Shown: positions 23,404 to 31,604, numbered from the stretch's first letter. The stretch is 33,242 bases of DNA from Clostridia bacterium (GCA_017432485.1 JAFRJB010000054.1:1-33242), one strand, 5' to 3'. A program made the numbers and translations. The notes: generated by a model from the letters alone, not told the origin.

Positions 23404-23466
23404 ATGCTCATTTCAGTCAGTGCCTGCCTGTTGGGCGAAAAACTCATAAGGATTAAACAATTCTAA
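23404..23466 (+). pseudogene. Truncated DUF523 gene, fragment 2
   Basis: ATG at 23404 begins MLISVSACLLGE, then departs from the family after 12 residues and stops at 23466. It repeats the first 40 or so bases of fragment 1 almost exactly (TCAGTCAGTGCCTGCCTGTT in both), so two DUF523 starts lie in tandem and neither is complete. Confidence 0.6.
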
Positions 23467-23473
23467 CATTTCC

Positions 23474-23502
23474 TTGCCATTCGTTTTAAATAATGTTATA
23501 TT
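23474..23502 (+). promoter_or_regulatory. Candidate promoter of the HipA-like gene
   Basis: TTGCCA at 23474-23479 and TATATT at 23497-23502 have a 17-base spacer. A further TATAAT-like box lies at about 23511. AAAGGGGG precedes the ATG at 23535. Confidence 0.5.
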
Positions 23503-23534
23503 AATAATACTATAATTAGAAAGGGGGTAATCCT

Positions 23535-24668
23535 ATGGTTTATGTGTTGAAGCATTTTGACACTGATTTAATCAAGTTTTCTGCTGAGAGCGGAGCGGAG
23601 ATGAATATTGAAGTATTGTGGTTCAATGACCGCAAAGCAAAACTCTTTCCGTTAGATTTGGCAGAGGTCAGTGCCAAAGGCATTGAATCTTGGTTGAAGC
23701 ACAGAACTGTTCCGAAAAACAGAGCATATGTAGATAATCTTTTAAGTTCGATGGGTTTGAGCATTAACAGACCTTTGGATGTGATTAAAGTTTCCAAAGG
23801 ATTATCTCTAAATGACTGCTACTGGGTTTGTGAAGAGGGCAGTACAGACACCTTTGATGCTGTCAATTTGTATGACAACCGTTTTAGCAGAGTCTTATCT
23901 CAAATTGCTTTTACAGGGTATGGCAGTAGCAATATCTCTGCAATCACGACAAGTCCGGAGTTTACGACTAACGGCATGCTGCCAAAGTGTTGGTGCAGAG
24001 TCAGTGGAAAGATATTGCTTTATAAAGGCGGTACCGAAGGTTTTTCCAATACCGGCAACGAGCCGTATTCCGAGTTCTACGCTTCGCAAATTGCAAAAGC
24101 TTTAGAAGTGAATGCAATTGACTATAAGCTTGCAAAGTTTAAGGGGAGAATATGTTCGACTTGTGAGTTATTTACTTCCAAAGAAGTTTCGTTTGTTCCG
24201 GTTGGCAGAATCGTGAGAACCGGTGGCATGGCTGCTGTAAAAGAGTATTATCGCTCACTGGGCAAAAAGTACACTGAGCAATTAAATGATATGTTCTTGT
24301 TAGATGCCGTGATTATGAATGTGGACAGACACTTCGGAAACTTCGGTTTCTTGGTGGATAGCAAGACCAACAAGATTATTGCACCGGCACCGCTGTTTGA
24401 CCACGGCAATTCACTCTTGAATTTTGCCGGCAGAGATGTGCTCGAAGATTTTGAAGCGTTAGAAAAATATTCCAAAACGCTTCTGCCTTGTGTATATGAT
24501 GATTTCTTTGCGGAGATAAAGCCGCTCTTAACACACAGGCAAAAGAACAATTTGAGAAAACTGCTGACCTTCAAGTTCAAGAAAAATGCAAGGTATAATT
24601 TGGACGATAAGCGCTTAAAGATGCTTGAAAAAATCATTCAAAACCGTGCAAAAGAGTTACTTGATTAA
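23535..24668 (+). CDS. HipA-like protein kinase, stand-alone
   Basis: This 377-residue protein has the HipA-type kinase catalytic loop NVDRHFGNFGFLVD (about residues 263-276) and the metal-binding PLFDHGNSLL (about residue 286), the HipA counterparts of HRD and DFG. The N-terminal 100 residues do not show the usual HipA N1 domain that contacts HipB, and no HipB-like gene is adjacent. It therefore differs from classic hipBA toxin-antitoxin pairs and may be a kinase of the wider HipA/CtkA group. It has its own promoter and is the last cargo gene before attR. Confidence 0.75.
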   Translation: MVYVLKHFDTDLIKFSAESGAEMNIEVLWFNDRKAKLFPLDLAEVSAKGIESWLKHRTVPKNRAYVDNLLSSMGLSINRPLDVIKVSKGLSLNDCYWVCEEGSTDTFDAVNLYDNRFSRVLSQIAFTGYGSSNISAITTSPEFTTNGMLPKCWCRVSGKILLYKGGTEGFSNTGNEPYSEFYASQIAKALEVNAIDYKLAKFKGRICSTCELFTSKEVSFVPVGRIVRTGGMAAVKEYYRSLGKKYTEQLNDMFLLDAVIMNVDRHFGNFGFLVDSKTNKIIAPAPLFDHGNSLLNFAGRDVLEDFEALEKYSKTLLPCVYDDFFAEIKPLLTHRQKNNLRKLLTFKFKKNARYNLDDKRLKMLEKIIQNRAKELLD

Positions 24669-24687
24669 GGAATACCAAGAAAAACAC

Positions 24688-24720
24688 AGAGAGTGTAAAG
24701 GATTTTCCTTTACACTCTCT
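24688..24720 (+). terminator. Strong hairpin after the HipA-like gene
   Basis: AGAGAGTGTAAAGGA (24688-24702) and TCCTTTACACTCTCT (24706-24720) form a perfect 15-bp stem with a TTT loop. There is no T tract directly after it, but a second hairpin with T-rich flank follows at 24734-24755. Confidence 0.65.
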
Positions 24721-24733
24721 TGCTGTTCATCTC

Positions 24734-24755
24734 AAAAATCGGCTTGTCGATTTTT
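24734..24755 (+). terminator. Second hairpin with T-rich arm
   Basis: AAAAATCG (24734-24741) pairs with CGATTTTT (24748-24755). The T-rich right arm makes it a plausible intrinsic terminator, closing the element's plus-strand genes about 80 bases before attR. Confidence 0.55.
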
Positions 24756-24810
24756 GGCTTATTGATGGGGTTTTTGGAGATAATATGTAGTTATTGGCAA
24801 CTGAAAATTT

Positions 24811-24850
24811 TTAAGGAATTGAACGCGCACCTCGCTTGCAGCTTCCATCT
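24811..24850. other. attR of the integrated element (deduced)
   Basis: Element sequence GGAATTGAACGCGCACC runs up to TC at 24832-24833, after which SASP sequence GCTTGCAGCTTCC resumes. With attL this predicts attB as ...ACACCAACT-TC-GCTTGCAGC... and attP as ...GAACGCGCACC-TC-AATTGATGTTC.... Confidence 0.75.
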
Positions 24851-24896
24851 TTAAGCTGTTAAGAGCTTCTTTAGCCTGCTTGTTTGCCATTCTCAT
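24832..24896 (-). pseudogene. SASP copy 1, N-terminal part (right of integrated element)
   Basis: On the minus strand GAGGGG precedes ATG 24896 (or 24890, better spaced at 10 bases) and the frame reads MRMANKQAKEALNSLK, then MEAASE before entering the element, where it continues as unrelated residues to a stop at 24759. This is the N-terminal third of the SASP. An upstream CATAGAA box with GCAAG 17 bases before it resembles a SigG (forespore) promoter, so after excision the gene could be expressed in the spore. Confidence 0.85.
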
Positions 24897-25203
24897 TACA
24901 CCCCTCTTTCTATGCTTAAAACCAAGATTTACTTGCCGCGGCAATACATTCATCATACATCGCGGTATGATAGGTTAATGCCCTTGCGGCAAATCTATCA
25001 AAAAGCGTTTGCAAGTTTAGTGTGTGAAAATGCAAAAAAAATATGAAATGAAAATGTTGGAAAAGCATGTGTTAAAATGCTTTATAAAATTTTAAAAAAT
25101 ACACATGCAATATGGAAGGTGTGTATCTTTTAAAGCTTTTTATTATTATGTAGTTGTGTAAAAAAGCAGGGTTCTCTGCGCCTGAATAGTGCGCGTTATT
25201 AAT
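24897..25203. other. AT-rich intergenic region upstream of SASP
   Basis: No gene is visible. It holds the minus-strand promoter region of SASP copy 1 near 24900-24945, an inverted repeat CCGCG...CGCGG at 24936-24963, and, at the right end, a weak minus-strand terminator-like CAGG/CCTG hairpin followed by TTTTTT just past the HD gene stop. Confidence 0.4.
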
Positions 25204-26076
25204 CTAAATCTTTTTGCCGACAATCTCTTTTTGAGTGATACAGTATTTTGTTTTGCCGTTTGTCGCGGCGCGGCATTCATCGAGCGTTTTTTGCATTTTT
25301 GAAAAGAGAGAGAATAGGGCGGCTTCCACCTCCGGAGAATCGATGCTGTATACAACAGTGAATTGCTCTTTTTCCACTATCAAATCTTTTACGGCATCGT
25401 GCTTGCGATACTCCATCATTTGCATATCAGAGACCATTTCCGGTATTTCGGAGAGCAGGTGCGAGTTTCTCGCCGCGGTGATATCGATTTCATCGGAGAG
25501 GCGGATGACTGATGCAAGGTAAGGCAGAGTGATTGTATTTCCGTTCGGCACTTTCAGGGCAATCGGGTATGCCGCGGTATCCGTAAGGTCTGCTTTTCTG
25601 TGGCCGCGCGATATCTGGATGATTGCCTTGAGATGCTCTTGTGAGGGAATATCGAAAAAATCTGCGTATTTGGCGATAAACCTGCCGGAAAATTCATTAT
25701 GAAAATCGCGGATTATCCTTTTTGCATTTGTGGAGTCATGTGTTTGAAAATAATCTCCGAAATCAATCTCTTTTGAAAATTCCTCGAAATCTTTTCTGCT
25801 GATACCCATTCCGGTATCGTGAAAATAGCATGCCACGAGCAGACAGTATATCTCATCTGCATTCATTTTATCAATCTGCTCACCGGTGATTTTGTTACAG
25901 AAATCAATAACATTAAGTGAATGAAGTTCTGTGTGGTCAGTATATTCCGGGAATAAAAGTTTATAGTTAGATAAAATAAACTGCATGGAAAAAACGGTAT
26001 CCGTAAATCTTTTGTGCAAATCCGCGCTCAAATCCCGCAGCCGTTTTTCTAAATTAAAATCATAGTTTTTTTGCAT
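25204..26076 (-). CDS. HD-domain protein
   Basis: This 290-residue protein carries HD-superfamily metal-binding motifs: H48/H52 in DHTELHSLNV, H86-D87 in CYFHDTGMG, a later ISRGHRK and D in VIRLSDEIDITAA. HD proteins hydrolyse phosphoesters, often of nucleotides. It resembles the HD domains often found with defence or stress ATPases, but the substrate is unknown. GAGG lies 6 bases before the ATG. It is transcribed away from the BREX operon and is not inside the integrated element as delimited here, so any link with BREX is positional only. Confidence 0.75.
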   Translation of the reverse strand: MQKNYDFNLEKRLRDLSADLHKRFTDTVFSMQFILSNYKLLFPEYTDHTELHSLNVIDFCNKITGEQIDKMNADEIYCLLVACYFHDTGMGISRKDFEEFSKEIDFGDYFQTHDSTNAKRIIRDFHNEFSGRFIAKYADFFDIPSQEHLKAIIQISRGHRKADLTDTAAYPIALKVPNGNTITLPYLASVIRLSDEIDITAARNSHLLSEIPEMVSDMQMMEYRKHDAVKDLIVEKEQFTVVYSIDSPEVEAALFSLFSKMQKTLDECRAATNGKTKYCITQKEIVGKKI

Positions 26077-26393
26077 GCTTTACCTCAAATGATGGTTATG
26101 ACTTACCTTATATTTTAATGTAACATAAATATTTAAATATTTCAATCATTCGATAAAATCACTTTTTTAAAACCCGGGGAAATGAATTTTCCTTAACCAA
26201 CCCCTCATTTATTTGAGTATGATAGCAAGGCTTTTTTACTTGTATTAACTCTTGAGTCAAACAGTAATAAAACTGTAAAAATAATAAAGAGCCAAAATAA
26301 GCGAGTAAAATACTAAAAACAGTATTTAGCTCTATTGAAATTAGTGCTCTTTTTTGCTATACTGTAGCCACAGTTACAGGAGATGCTTGAAAT

Positions 26394-26525
26394 TCACTTG
26401 AGTACCACCGGTAGTCGAGAAACAAGTAGATAAGTTAACAATATAGCAGCTGTTTCGCCGCGAGTAGCAGCTATAGATTTTCCTCTTGTGTATTTATTAT
26501 TAAATCCTTTCTTTGTACAATTCAT
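26394..26525 (-). CDS. Hypothetical small protein (43 aa)
   Basis: The frame reads MNCTKKGFNNKYTRGKSIAA, then TRGETAAILLTYLLVSRLPVVLK. It starts 9 bases after AAAGGAAG, so the ribosome-binding site is reasonable. The basic N-terminal half and hydrophobic C-terminal half could be a small membrane-associated peptide. I do not recognise a family and the length is near the chance level for open frames. Confidence 0.3.
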   Translation of the reverse strand: MNCTKKGFNNKYTRGKSIAATRGETAAILLTYLLVSRLPVVLK

Positions 26526-26577
26526 TTTGTAAACTTCCTTTCTTAATTTTCTAATTTTACACCACCTCTCTTACATA

Positions 26578-26610
26578 AATAAAAGCCACCTGCGGCGGGT
26601 GGCTTTTATT
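26578..26610. terminator. Symmetric hairpin with A/T flanks
   Basis: AATAAAAGCCACC (26578-26590) and GGTGGCTTTTATT (26598-26610) are fully complementary. The A/T flanks make it able to terminate transcription on both strands, which would insulate the BREX operon from upstream transcription. Confidence 0.6.
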
Positions 26611-26702
26611 GCGTTTTAAGGCAGCAAACCGGCACATTTGTTCGCTAAAAATCGCTTTTGAGATGTTTATAAATAAATGTCGATCTAATAAAGTGATTTC
26701 TA

Positions 26703-26731
26703 TTGATATAATTAATAAAATATTATATAAT
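26703..26731 (+). promoter_or_regulatory. SigA-type promoter of the BREX operon
   Basis: TTGATA (26703-26708) and a perfect TATAAT (26726-26731) are separated by 17 bases, 40 bases before the brxA ATG, which has the strong ribosome-binding site GGGGGAGG. Confidence 0.75.
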
Positions 26732-26771
26732 AATTATAATTATATTTAACAGAGATGGGGGAGGCAAAAGT

Positions 26772-27374
26772 ATGCCCGCACCACAAGAATACAAAGCAAC
26801 GATTACCAGAGAAAAGTTTTTATATTTTGAGACCCGGGTAATTGCAAAATATAAAACGGATGGCTATTCAGATGAGGAAATCATTCGATTGGCGGTTGAA
26901 GAAAATCTGCTGCAGATGCCGACGGAAAAAAGTTCCAAACTTTTAGCTGCCGGATGTTTGCGAAAACTCAATTGCAGCGGCGAAGCTTTAACTGCGGTGA
27001 TAGCCAATGCACCTTCGGACATTGCAAAGCAAGCAAATTTGTACGCCATGATGAATTATAATCGCTTGGTTTGGGATTTTATGATTTTGGTCATTGGCAG
27101 AAAATTTCAAGAGTATGATTTGTCTTTTGGCAAAAAAGATGTAAACGCTTTCTTTAGCATGCTTCAGGAGCAAAATCCGCAGGTTGCCGAGTGGTCGGAG
27201 AGTACAATCCAAAGAATCAGAAATATTCTTGTAAAGATGCTTGTAGATACCGGCTACCTGGATGAAGCCGAGAGTGAATACTTAAACAGAGTATTTTTGT
27301 TTGACGAGGTCAAAGATATTATAATTGCAAATGCCGATGAAATTGTGCTTCCGGCATTTAACTGTTTTATTTAA
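26772..27374 (+). CDS. brxA: BREX protein BrxA (DUF1819)
   Basis: This 200-residue protein matches the DUF1819/BrxA family: an N-terminal TREKFLYFETRVIAKYKTDGYSDEEI region, all-helical throughout, and the following KLNCSGEALTAVI and TIQRIRNILVKMLVDTGYLD segments. BrxA is a small DNA-binding helical protein and is the first gene of most type 1 BREX phage-exclusion loci. The order brxA-brxB-brxC here supports the assignment more strongly than any single motif. Confidence 0.88.
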   Translation: MPAPQEYKATITREKFLYFETRVIAKYKTDGYSDEEIIRLAVEENLLQMPTEKSSKLLAAGCLRKLNCSGEALTAVIANAPSDIAKQANLYAMMNYNRLVWDFMILVIGRKFQEYDLSFGKKDVNAFFSMLQEQNPQVAEWSESTIQRIRNILVKMLVDTGYLDEAESEYLNRVFLFDEVKDIIIANADEIVLPAFNCFI

Positions 27375-27410
27375 TCCGGAGTGTTTGGTTGGAAAGGCGA
27401 GGGAGAAATA

Positions 27411-27965
27411 TTGAGTAATACCAGAATACAACTTGACAATTTTACCAAAAAGCTGAATGATGATGATTTCTTGGCAAACAAGGGTTTAAGCAACGAAGTC
27501 GGCGTTCACATTCTTTGTTATGAACCTGAAGAAGAAATGCTCATTGAAAATTACTTGCAAAAGCTAAATGGCATGAATTCTTTAAAAGCCAATATCATCC
27601 AGTGCGATTTGTATGAAATATTTTTGGAACTGTGTGAAGAAAAGCGGGTCATTGACCGCATTCCTCAGATGGAGGAGCAAAAGGACAGTGAAACTTTTTT
27701 AAACATGCTTTCCTATTTTGCTACGCCGGAGGCATTTGTAAAAAAGATGGATTACGGGCAGCATCAGCCTGGAGATGTGCTGATTATTTCGGGTGTTGGA
27801 AAGGTGTATCCGTATATGCGCTGTAATCATATTTTGGAAAATATACAGCCGGTCTTTCCGGATATTCCTGTGGTTGTGTTTTACCCGGGCAAGTATACCG
27901 GGCAGCAAATAAAACTGTTTAATAAGTTTTCAAGCAATTATTACCGCGCTTTCAATTTGTTATAA
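27411..27965 (+). CDS. brxB: BREX protein BrxB (DUF1788)
   Basis: The 184-residue frame from TTG 27411 reads (M)SNTRIQLDNFTKKLNDDDFL, then ANKGLSNEVGVHILCYEPEEE, the usual BrxB N-terminus. The C-terminal half has DVLIISGVGKVYPYMRCNHI and IPVVVFYPGKYTGQQIKLF, characteristic of DUF1788. A GTG at 27381 would add ten residues, but GGGAGA lies 5 bases before the TTG and the family N-terminus fits that start. It lies between brxA and brxC with short gaps. Confidence 0.88.
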   Translation: MSNTRIQLDNFTKKLNDDDFLANKGLSNEVGVHILCYEPEEEMLIENYLQKLNGMNSLKANIIQCDLYEIFLELCEEKRVIDRIPQMEEQKDSETFLNMLSYFATPEAFVKKMDYGQHQPGDVLIISGVGKVYPYMRCNHILENIQPVFPDIPVVVFYPGKYTGQQIKLFNKFSSNYYRAFNLL

Positions 27966-27985
27966 AAAAGAGGATGGGGAAAACA

Positions 27986-30900
27986 ATGAAACTTCAAAAC
28001 ATTTATCAAAAAGATATTAACAGATCTATTAACGGTGTTATCAAAGCCGATCAAAATGATGATGAAAATTTACAGCAGGAATTTAGCGAGTATATAATCA
28101 CCAAAGAGCTGCGCAAACTGTTTGAAGCATTTTATAAGGCTTATGAAAAATCAATTGATACACCGACAGATAAAATCGGTGTTTGGATTTCCGGCTTTTT
28201 CGGTTCCGGTAAATCTCACTTTTTGAAGATTTTGTCATATTTGTTGGAGAATAAGGAAATCAGCGGCAAACATGCCATTGATTATTTTGAAGACAAAATT
28301 GATGACCCGTTGATGTTTGCTGCAATGAAAAAGTGCACACAAGTACCGACTGAGTCCATTCTCTTTAATGTGGATATTAAATCCACCGGTAAAAAAGGAA
28401 AGAATGCTGTTTTTGATGCATTTACGAAAGTGTTTTTTGCGCACCGCGGTTATTTTTGGGATAGGCGCGTGGCATTGTTTGAGCAGTTTTTAGATAAAAA
28501 CGGCAAATACGAAGCATTTAAAGAGAGATTTGAGCAAATCCACGGCACTTCTTGGGAAGAAGGGCGCGAAGGCTTTGATTTCTTTAGAGATGATATTGCA
28601 CAAACAGTTGCCGAGGTATTGGGCATCAGTTTAGTTGCTGCCAATAATTGGTTTGATAATAATAATTCTGCTGATTACGGCATTGATAATTTTGTCGATG
28701 ACATTAAAGAATATATTGACTCCAAAGGTGAAAATTTCAGGCTGATTTTCTGTGTGGATGAAATGGGTCAATTTATGGGTGAGGAGAGAGATCTTATTTT
28801 AAATCTTCAGTCCATTGTTGAAGAAATCGGCACGAAATGCACAGGGCGTGTTTGGGTTTTGGTAACCAGCCAAGAGGCGATGGATACCATTACCAAAGTG
28901 AAAGCTGCCGACTATTCCAAAATTCAAGGCAGGTTTAACACTCGCTTATCTTTGACTTCTTCCTCGGTGGATGAAGTGATTAAAAAGAGAATTTTGGCAA
29001 AAAAAGAGGATGCTCAGCTTCTTTTAGAAAGCCAGTTTGCTGCAAACAGCACAGTGCTTAAAAACATCTTTTCATTCCAAGATGCCAGAAAGTCTTTGCG
29101 CGGGTATAAAGATGAAAATGAGTTTGTGCAAACATACCCCTTTGTGCCGTATCAGTTCCAACTCTTCCAAGATACTTTGGTGGAGATTCGCTCGCACAGC
29201 AGTACAGCGCAACATCAGTCAAGCGGTGAGAGGTCTATGCTTTCCGCTTTCCAAGAGGTTGCGCAAGAGCTCAATGACCGAGATGAAACGGCGCTCGCTC
29301 CTTATTATTTATTCTACAAGGCAGTTAATTCTTTTCTTGAGAGCGATATCAGAAGAGTGATTGAGAGAGCACAGCAGGCGTTTGAGGATGGTGACGGCAT
29401 AGAAGAGTATGACGTTTGTGTGCTGAAGCTGCTTTATTTGATAAAATACATTAAAGATATGCCTGCCACTTTAGAAAATATCGCTGTTTTGATGACAGAT
29501 GATATGAATGTGGATAAAATTGATTTGAAAAAGAAAATCAAAGAATCTTTGGATCGCCTTTTTGCGGAAAACTATATCGGCAAAAGCGGCAGTAACTTTG
29601 TTTTCTTGACAAATGATGAGCAGGATATTGAAAAAGAAATCAAAAATGAAATCGTGGATTCGGATCAGATTATTTCCAAAGTTCAGAGCATCATTTTTGA
29701 GGATTTATATATGAACAAGCAAATTCGAGTTGGCAAAAACAACTTCGGGTTTGACCAGTATGTGGATGATAAGCTTTTCGGCAAAGCGCAAAACCCGATT
29801 AAGCTGCGTGTCATTACGGCGGATTCCGATTATGCCGGCTCGGGCGATGCAAAGTTCATGATGGATTCTAAAGCTAATAATGAAGCAATTTGTGTCTTAG
29901 ACCCGACTTATGATTTCTATGGTGAACTGGAAACTGCGGCAAAAATCATTAAACATGCCAATAAAACCAATCGCTCGCAGTTGAGTGATGTTATTGTTGA
30001 TATTCTCACCAAAAAAAGGCGGGAAGCGACGGGTTGCGAAAAGAAAGCTAAAGAATTAATTGCTTCTGCTATCATAAATGCCGATTTCTATATCTGCGGT
30101 GAAAAGGTGACAATTGCAGGCACAAGTGTAAAAGAGAGATTAGATGTTGCTTTGACAACACTGGTTAAAGTTGTTTACCACAAAATGGGCATGGTTCAAA
30201 AGAATTATGCGCATTTGGCGGATGTGCTTGAAATCTTCAACGGGCAGGAAATGATAGGCAATTCAAACCCCAACAGCGAAGCGATAGATGAAGTCTTGCT
30301 TTGGATTGACACAAGAGCAAAACAAAAGCGGCAGGTTGTGATGAGCGAAGTTCTTGAGCGCTATAAGAAAGACCCTTACGGTTGGGAAGAAAATGATATA
30401 GTTTCCGTTATTGTAACGCTCATTGCCAATAAGAGTGTGAATGTGGTTTACGGCGGTATGGTCTACCAGGAAAGAGATTATCGCCTGCTTGAAATCTTAA
30501 GCAAAAAGTCTGAGGTAGATAAAGCCAAAATTGAAAAGAGAGAAGAAATTGATATCAAACTTCGCAGAAGGGTCAAAGCCTTTTTAATCGATTATTTGGA
30601 CATTATGAATATCTCCGATGAAGAAGATGAATTGGCAGAAAGAATCGTCAGCGAGTTCGATGCCATTCGCAAAGAATGTAACGATAAAATTGCCGCCTAT
30701 TACACAAGCGGCAATCACTACCCAGGCAGAGATGTTCTGTTTAAAAATGTTTCTGTAATCGAGCAGATACTTAAGTGCAGAAAAGATAATATTGCTCTTT
30801 TCCGCAAAGTGATTGATTGCGAAAATGAGCTATTCGAACTTGCTGAAGATAAGCAAGTTGTATTCAGTTTTCTCGAAAACCACCGCGCGATTTTTGAAAG

Positions 30901-31510
30901 AGGGTATGAAGCGCTCGAAAAGTTTAAGGAAGAAAGGTTCTATTTGGAACCGCAAGAGCAGGCGGTTGAAAAAATAGAGCAATTGGAAGATATTATTTCC
31001 TCCGGCAGCCCGTATAGGCGCATGCATGAGATTCCCGGCTTGGTAGATGAGGTACAGACTATTTACCGGCAATTGTTAGAGCAAAAGAGGGAAGAACTTA
31101 ACAAATACTTTGACACATTGGTTGAAGAAGTAACTGAGATTTTTGATGGTGACCCTGAAGCAAAGCCGGTGCAAGATGCCTTAAAACTGGTTGGCGGTTG
31201 GAAATCAAGTGCCGACAAAAAAGACAGCATCACAAAGCTGGATGCGATGAAAACGCAGTTTGAAGCGCAAAAGCAAGTGGAGCTGCAAAAGGCTCTCAAG
31301 GAAAAAATCGGGGGCGAAATAACACCGCCTGATGATCCGAAAATTGATGCGCCGCAGGAGGACAAACCAAAAGTTGTTAAAGTCTCCAGATCTGCAGCAT
31401 TGCCTGCTATCAAAATGACCAGTGCAGATGAAGTTGAAGAATACATAGAGTTTGTCAAAAAGTATTTGCTTAAAGAGTTAGAAAAAGGCGATGCGATTCA
31501 GATACTGTAG
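27986..31510 (+). CDS. brxC: BREX ATPase BrxC
   Basis: This is the large P-loop NTPase of BREX (1174 residues), the motor-like core of the defence complex. The N-terminus MKLQNIYQKDINRSINGVIKA is typical. Walker A is SGFFGSGKSHFLK (about residue 70), Walker B is RLIFCVDEMGQFMG (about residue 252). The C-terminal third is helical with coiled coils and ends in a segment rich in Lys and Glu. ATG 27986 is preferred to ATG 27974, which abuts AGAGG with no spacing, whereas GGGGA is 5 bases before 27986. Confidence 0.93.
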   Translation: MKLQNIYQKDINRSINGVIKADQNDDENLQQEFSEYIITKELRKLFEAFYKAYEKSIDTPTDKIGVWISGFFGSGKSHFLKILSYLLENKEISGKHAIDYFEDKIDDPLMFAAMKKCTQVPTESILFNVDIKSTGKKGKNAVFDAFTKVFFAHRGYFWDRRVALFEQFLDKNGKYEAFKERFEQIHGTSWEEGREGFDFFRDDIAQTVAEVLGISLVAANNWFDNNNSADYGIDNFVDDIKEYIDSKGENFRLIFCVDEMGQFMGEERDLILNLQSIVEEIGTKCTGRVWVLVTSQEAMDTITKVKAADYSKIQGRFNTRLSLTSSSVDEVIKKRILAKKEDAQLLLESQFAANSTVLKNIFSFQDARKSLRGYKDENEFVQTYPFVPYQFQLFQDTLVEIRSHSSTAQHQSSGERSMLSAFQEVAQELNDRDETALAPYYLFYKAVNSFLESDIRRVIERAQQAFEDGDGIEEYDVCVLKLLYLIKYIKDMPATLENIAVLMTDDMNVDKIDLKKKIKESLDRLFAENYIGKSGSNFVFLTNDEQDIEKEIKNEIVDSDQIISKVQSIIFEDLYMNKQIRVGKNNFGFDQYVDDKLFGKAQNPIKLRVITADSDYAGSGDAKFMMDSKANNEAICVLDPTYDFYGELETAAKIIKHANKTNRSQLSDVIVDILTKKRREATGCEKKAKELIASAIINADFYICGEKVTIAGTSVKERLDVALTTLVKVVYHKMGMVQKNYAHLADVLEIFNGQEMIGNSNPNSEAIDEVLLWIDTRAKQKRQVVMSEVLERYKKDPYGWEENDIVSVIVTLIANKSVNVVYGGMVYQERDYRLLEILSKKSEVDKAKIEKREEIDIKLRRRVKAFLIDYLDIMNISDEEDELAERIVSEFDAIRKECNDKIAAYYTSGNHYPGRDVLFKNVSVIEQILKCRKDNIALFRKVIDCENELFELAEDKQVVFSFLENHRAIFERGYEALEKFKEERFYLEPQEQAVEKIEQLEDIISSGSPYRRMHEIPGLVDEVQTIYRQLLEQKREELNKYFDTLVEEVTEIFDGDPEAKPVQDALKLVGGWKSSADKKDSITKLDAMKTQFEAQKQVELQKALKEKIGGEITPPDDPKIDAPQEDKPKVVKVSRSAALPAIKMTSADEVEEYIEFVKKYLLKELEKGDAIQIL

Positions 31511-31521
31511 TTTCGAAAATC

Positions 31522-31590
31522 GGGACTCGGGATTCGGGACTCGGGATTCGGGAAATTAATCCACGAACGCCGAACCACGAAAGAACAACT
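31522..31590 (+). repeat. GGG-N4 repeat array and CGAACCACGAA tail, left copy
   Basis: Five GGG tracts at 31522, 31529, 31536, 31543 and 31550 are separated by 4-base loops (ACTC or ATTC alternately), followed by TTAATCCACGAACGCCGAA and CCACGAA. The spacing fits a G-quadruplex on the coding strand. The same two-part repeat recurs on the far side of the DUF4143 gene. Confidence 0.8.
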
Positions 31591-31604
31591 CAACAGAGTT
31601 TTTA

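Larger units (their letters stand above)
15340..24833. mobile_element. Integrative element inserted in a SASP gene
   Basis: A single SASP gene is divided between the two ends of this 9.5-kb segment, and a serine recombinase lies about 100 bases from the left end. The deduced shared core is the dinucleotide TC (15340-15341 and 24832-24833), as expected for serine integrases. The cargo is an XRE regulator, methylase, specificity subunit, OLD-like ATPase/TOPRIM protein, DUF523 fragments and a HipA-like kinase. No conjugation, replication or capsid genes are seen, so it is best described as a small integrated genomic island or mobilisable element. The cargo is AT-richer than the backbone. Confidence 0.85.
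26077..26702. other. Long intergenic region between HD gene and BREX
   Basis: About 690 AT-rich bases without a clear long gene. Contents noted separately are a 43-codon minus-strand frame (26394-26525), a strong symmetric hairpin (26578-26610) and the BREX promoter (26703-26731). Another small hairpin, AATACT/AGTATT, lies near 26311-26328. Confidence 0.5.

Noticed and set aside
24759..24956. A 65-residue protein starting MMNVLPRQVNLGFKHRKRG
   Set aside because: The upstream codons lie before the SASP ribosome-binding site, and the end is SASP sequence running into the inserted element, so it is a chimera rather than a gene.
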